Source: Pirellula staleyi DSM 6068 (GTDB lineage Bacteria; Planctomycetota; Planctomycetia; Pirellulales; Pirellulaceae). Taken from it: 35,468 nt of DNA. How positions within the stretch are numbered: the first letter of the stretch is position 1; each line of letters begins with the position of its first letter. Below, in pieces: positions 33,766-35,468 of this stretch. The notes beneath the pieces were generated by a model, which saw only the letters and a list, made by a program, of their open reading frames with translations, was not told the DNA's origin and did no database searches. The position numbers were made by a program, and so were the translations under genes. Location: positions 1 through 35,468 of the forward strand of contig CAMDKL010000054.1 of NCBI GenBank assembly GCA_945900945.1. Reading direction: 5' to 3'.

Positions 33766-35247
33766 ATGTCCTTGCGAATGCTCAATTGGAATTTCGTGAT
33801 TGCTTTCTTAAGTGCCACTGTATGCCATTCCGTCGTAGCGCAAACGCCCGCAGTATCCAACCCGAACCAAGGAACCGATGGGGTTAAAGCCGCAATCGAC
33901 ATCGCGAATCCCAAGGATGAATCGGGAAAAGCAGTTCCCGAAACAAACAAAAGCCGTCCGATACCGCCAATTACTAGCAATGCTCAGCAACTGCAGAATA
34001 GCAGCCTCAATCGGCAAGTCTCGCAACTCGGGACAAGTCCTCCGAAAAAGAGCAGCTTTTCCAGCCTATCCAATGTCCCCTACATGGTAGGTGATACAAC
34101 GGCAGGAGGCGGAGGTACACTTCAAATTGGTGGCATCTCAAACGGCGAAGGTTCAATTCGGCCTCAGCCAGGAGCCCCTAGTAGTCCGTCTGTCCAAGTA
34201 GATCATCCAGGTTTTGGCAGAGGCCGCCTCAACATCGCAGAGAACAACAGCCCGATTGTTGCGGACCGAGTTTATGTCAACTACCGCCATTTTCACAACG
34301 CCTCCGAGATCGACGTTTTTAGTTATGCTCCCATCGGCGGACAGAACAGTTTGGATATCAATATATTTACGTTTGGCCTTGAACGCAGGCTCACGGAAAA
34401 CAGTTCGTTGGATGTACGTCTACCGATCAATTCCCAGCTTGCATCAGATCTTAACATTTCGCAGACGACGGGACCTGTTACGTCATTCCCATTGAATGAC
34501 ACGGATGTGTCCGTCGGAAACCTTGGCCTCATTTACAAGCTAGCCTTTTATCAAACCGAAAATTGGTATTGGTCAGCAGGGCCTGCATTGAACTTGCCGA
34601 CAGCACCTAACGTTAATATTCGAACGAATATCGACGACGATCGTTTTCAAAGGTACGGTCCGGCAGGAAACCCAGTCGGCACCGATTTTCCGTTTCGATT
34701 TTCGATGAACACACGGCTTTCAAACGACACGGTTAATCTTACGCCTTTTCTAGCTTCTGTTTTTCGACCAAGTTCGTCCACGTATTGCATGACATTTTTA
34801 CAGTTAGACGTGCCGCTTAATCAGTCGCGAATCAATGCAAGCGGAAACGCATTCGTCGATAACCAACCGATTTCCGCTTTCAATCTGCAGGGACGTATCG
34901 ATCAGCAAATTCTCATCCGAGCCAACTTAGCCGCCGGAAAGTGGCTGTGGCAGAATGATCGCAATCGAATCGTCAATTCGTTCGGATTTCAAGGAGAGAT
35001 GCATTATACGAGTTCGCTCAACGATGCCGATATCGTAGGATCCACGGCACCCAACTTAGCGAATGGTTCCGAGTTTCTAAGATATGGAAACTTTGCCAAC
35101 CGGATTGATTTGTTAAACACTCTCGTTGGAGTCCAAACCATCATCCGACAAACGGCCATTACGAATGGATTTGTCGTTCCGCTCCGCACAGGACCGGATC
35201 GAATGTGCGATTATGAATACAGCCTATTTATGAACCGCCGCTTTTAG
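33766..35247 (+). CDS. Putative outer-membrane beta-barrel protein
   Basis: The 493-residue product has a signal peptide (MSLRMLNWNFVIAFLSATVC with a VVA-Q cleavage site), a Ser/Pro/Asn-rich linker (about 30-110), and a beta-rich part with alternating strands, e.g. DRVYVNYRHFHNASEIDV, LDVRLPINS and NLGLIYKLAFYQTENWYWSA. It ends in SLFMNRRF; a C-terminal Phe is the usual recognition signal for barrel insertion. The family is not recognised beyond planctomycete barrel-like proteins. The start is uncertain: GTG 33724, ATG 33748, 33766 or 33778 are all in frame, and 33766 gives a compact signal peptide. The family-B repeat begins ten bases after the stop. Confidence 0.75.
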   Translation: MSLRMLNWNFVIAFLSATVCHSVVAQTPAVSNPNQGTDGVKAAIDIANPKDESGKAVPETNKSRPIPPITSNAQQLQNSSLNRQVSQLGTSPPKKSSFSSLSNVPYMVGDTTAGGGGTLQIGGISNGEGSIRPQPGAPSSPSVQVDHPGFGRGRLNIAENNSPIVADRVYVNYRHFHNASEIDVFSYAPIGGQNSLDINIFTFGLERRLTENSSLDVRLPINSQLASDLNISQTTGPVTSFPLNDTDVSVGNLGLIYKLAFYQTENWYWSAGPALNLPTAPNVNIRTNIDDDRFQRYGPAGNPVGTDFPFRFSMNTRLSNDTVNLTPFLASVFRPSSSTYCMTFLQLDVPLNQSRINASGNAFVDNQPISAFNLQGRIDQQILIRANLAAGKWLWQNDRNRIVNSFGFQGEMHYTSSLNDADIVGSTAPNLANGSEFLRYGNFANRIDLLNTLVGVQTIIRQTAITNGFVVPLRTGPDRMCDYEYSLFMNRRF

Positions 35248-35256
35248 GCGAGAGGA

Positions 35257-35349
35257 AATACAAGCCCGAAGCGCCAGTTTTGAAGTTGCGCTATTCGATT
35301 TAGGGGCAAAGCCCCGGTTATTTACCTAGCCCAGCCCAACGGGCTCATC
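35257..35349. repeat. Half copy of the family-B inverted-repeat element
   Basis: The segment starts with AATACAAGCC, then carries TTTTGAAGTTGCGCTATTCG and ATTTAGGGGCAAAGCCCCGG, the reverse complement of the right half of the element at 24901-25100 with a few changes. It ends in a short palindrome AGCCC-AGCCCAAC-GGGCT corresponding to the centre of the full element. The second half is absent. Confidence 0.88.
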
Positions 35350-35468
35350 GTACCACACAAGTGCCTTTTGGCTGTCGACTGGGCGGGCCGAAAGAATCGT
35401 AACAATTTGCGAAATCGTGCATACGTTGCAGTCCGATCCAAAGTGTCTGGGTACCGGGTTCGGTCTTC

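Overview
The window looks like chromosomal DNA from a planctomycete, most likely of the Pirellula/Rhodopirellula group. The markers are a PSD1/DUF1549-DUF1553 cytochrome protein paired with a Tat-exported DUF1501 protein, an SHD1 (SLA1 homology) protein, an exported sulfatase, an MfnB-type C1-cofactor enzyme, a dockerin-bearing protein, an outer-membrane protein ending in Phe and scattered palindromic repeats. No transposase, integrase, phage gene or CRISPR array was seen.

Layout. 0-5.6 kb: tRNA-Ala(GGC) and an mfnB-like gene on the minus strand, then RNase D, a sulfatase and an SHD1 protein on the plus strand. 5.7-7.8 kb: nusB, a CrtI/CrtISO-like FAD oxidoreductase and tRNA-Leu(CAG), all minus. 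8-10.2 kb: exported MsrB (plus), then an M43 metalloprotease with a small conserved gene (minus). 10.3-14 kb: a tight plus-strand menaquinone operon, menG-ubiX-ubiA/mqnP-mqnE, of the futalosine type. 14-19.1 kb: a minus-strand cluster of an LptF/LptG-type permease, an aquaglyceroporin and a large exported fusion of an N-acyl-D-amino-acid deacylase with a glutamate racemase. 19.5-22.4 kb: two overlapping lipoprotein genes (LpoB-like and COG3014-like), then a dockerin-peroxiredoxin fusion. 22.4-25.8 kb: a creatininase-family hydrolase (minus), greA behind a leader with an intrinsic terminator, a membrane protein, a 200-bp inverted-repeat element, a Calx-beta remnant and csrA. 26.4-28.9 kb: yacG, a polytopic membrane protein and a decayed ABC transporter locus (minus). 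29-33.5 kb: PSD1-DUF1501 and two small translationally coupled genes (minus). 33.7-35.3 kb: a putative outer-membrane beta-barrel gene and a half copy of the repeat found at 25 kb.

How the genes connect. The clearest pathway is menaquinone synthesis, in which MqnE, the UbiA prenyltransferase, UbiX (prenyl-FMN for a UbiD-type decarboxylase) and MenG all serve one route. Several products act outside the cytoplasm: sulfatase, MsrB, deacylase-racemase, lipoproteins, dockerin-peroxiredoxin, PSD1/DUF1501 and the outer-membrane protein. The most unusual gene is the deacylase-racemase fusion, which may release a D-amino acid from an N-acyl derivative and racemise it in the same exported polypeptide. 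The greA leader terminator and the eroded ABC transporter are the other features that ordinary gene annotation would miss.
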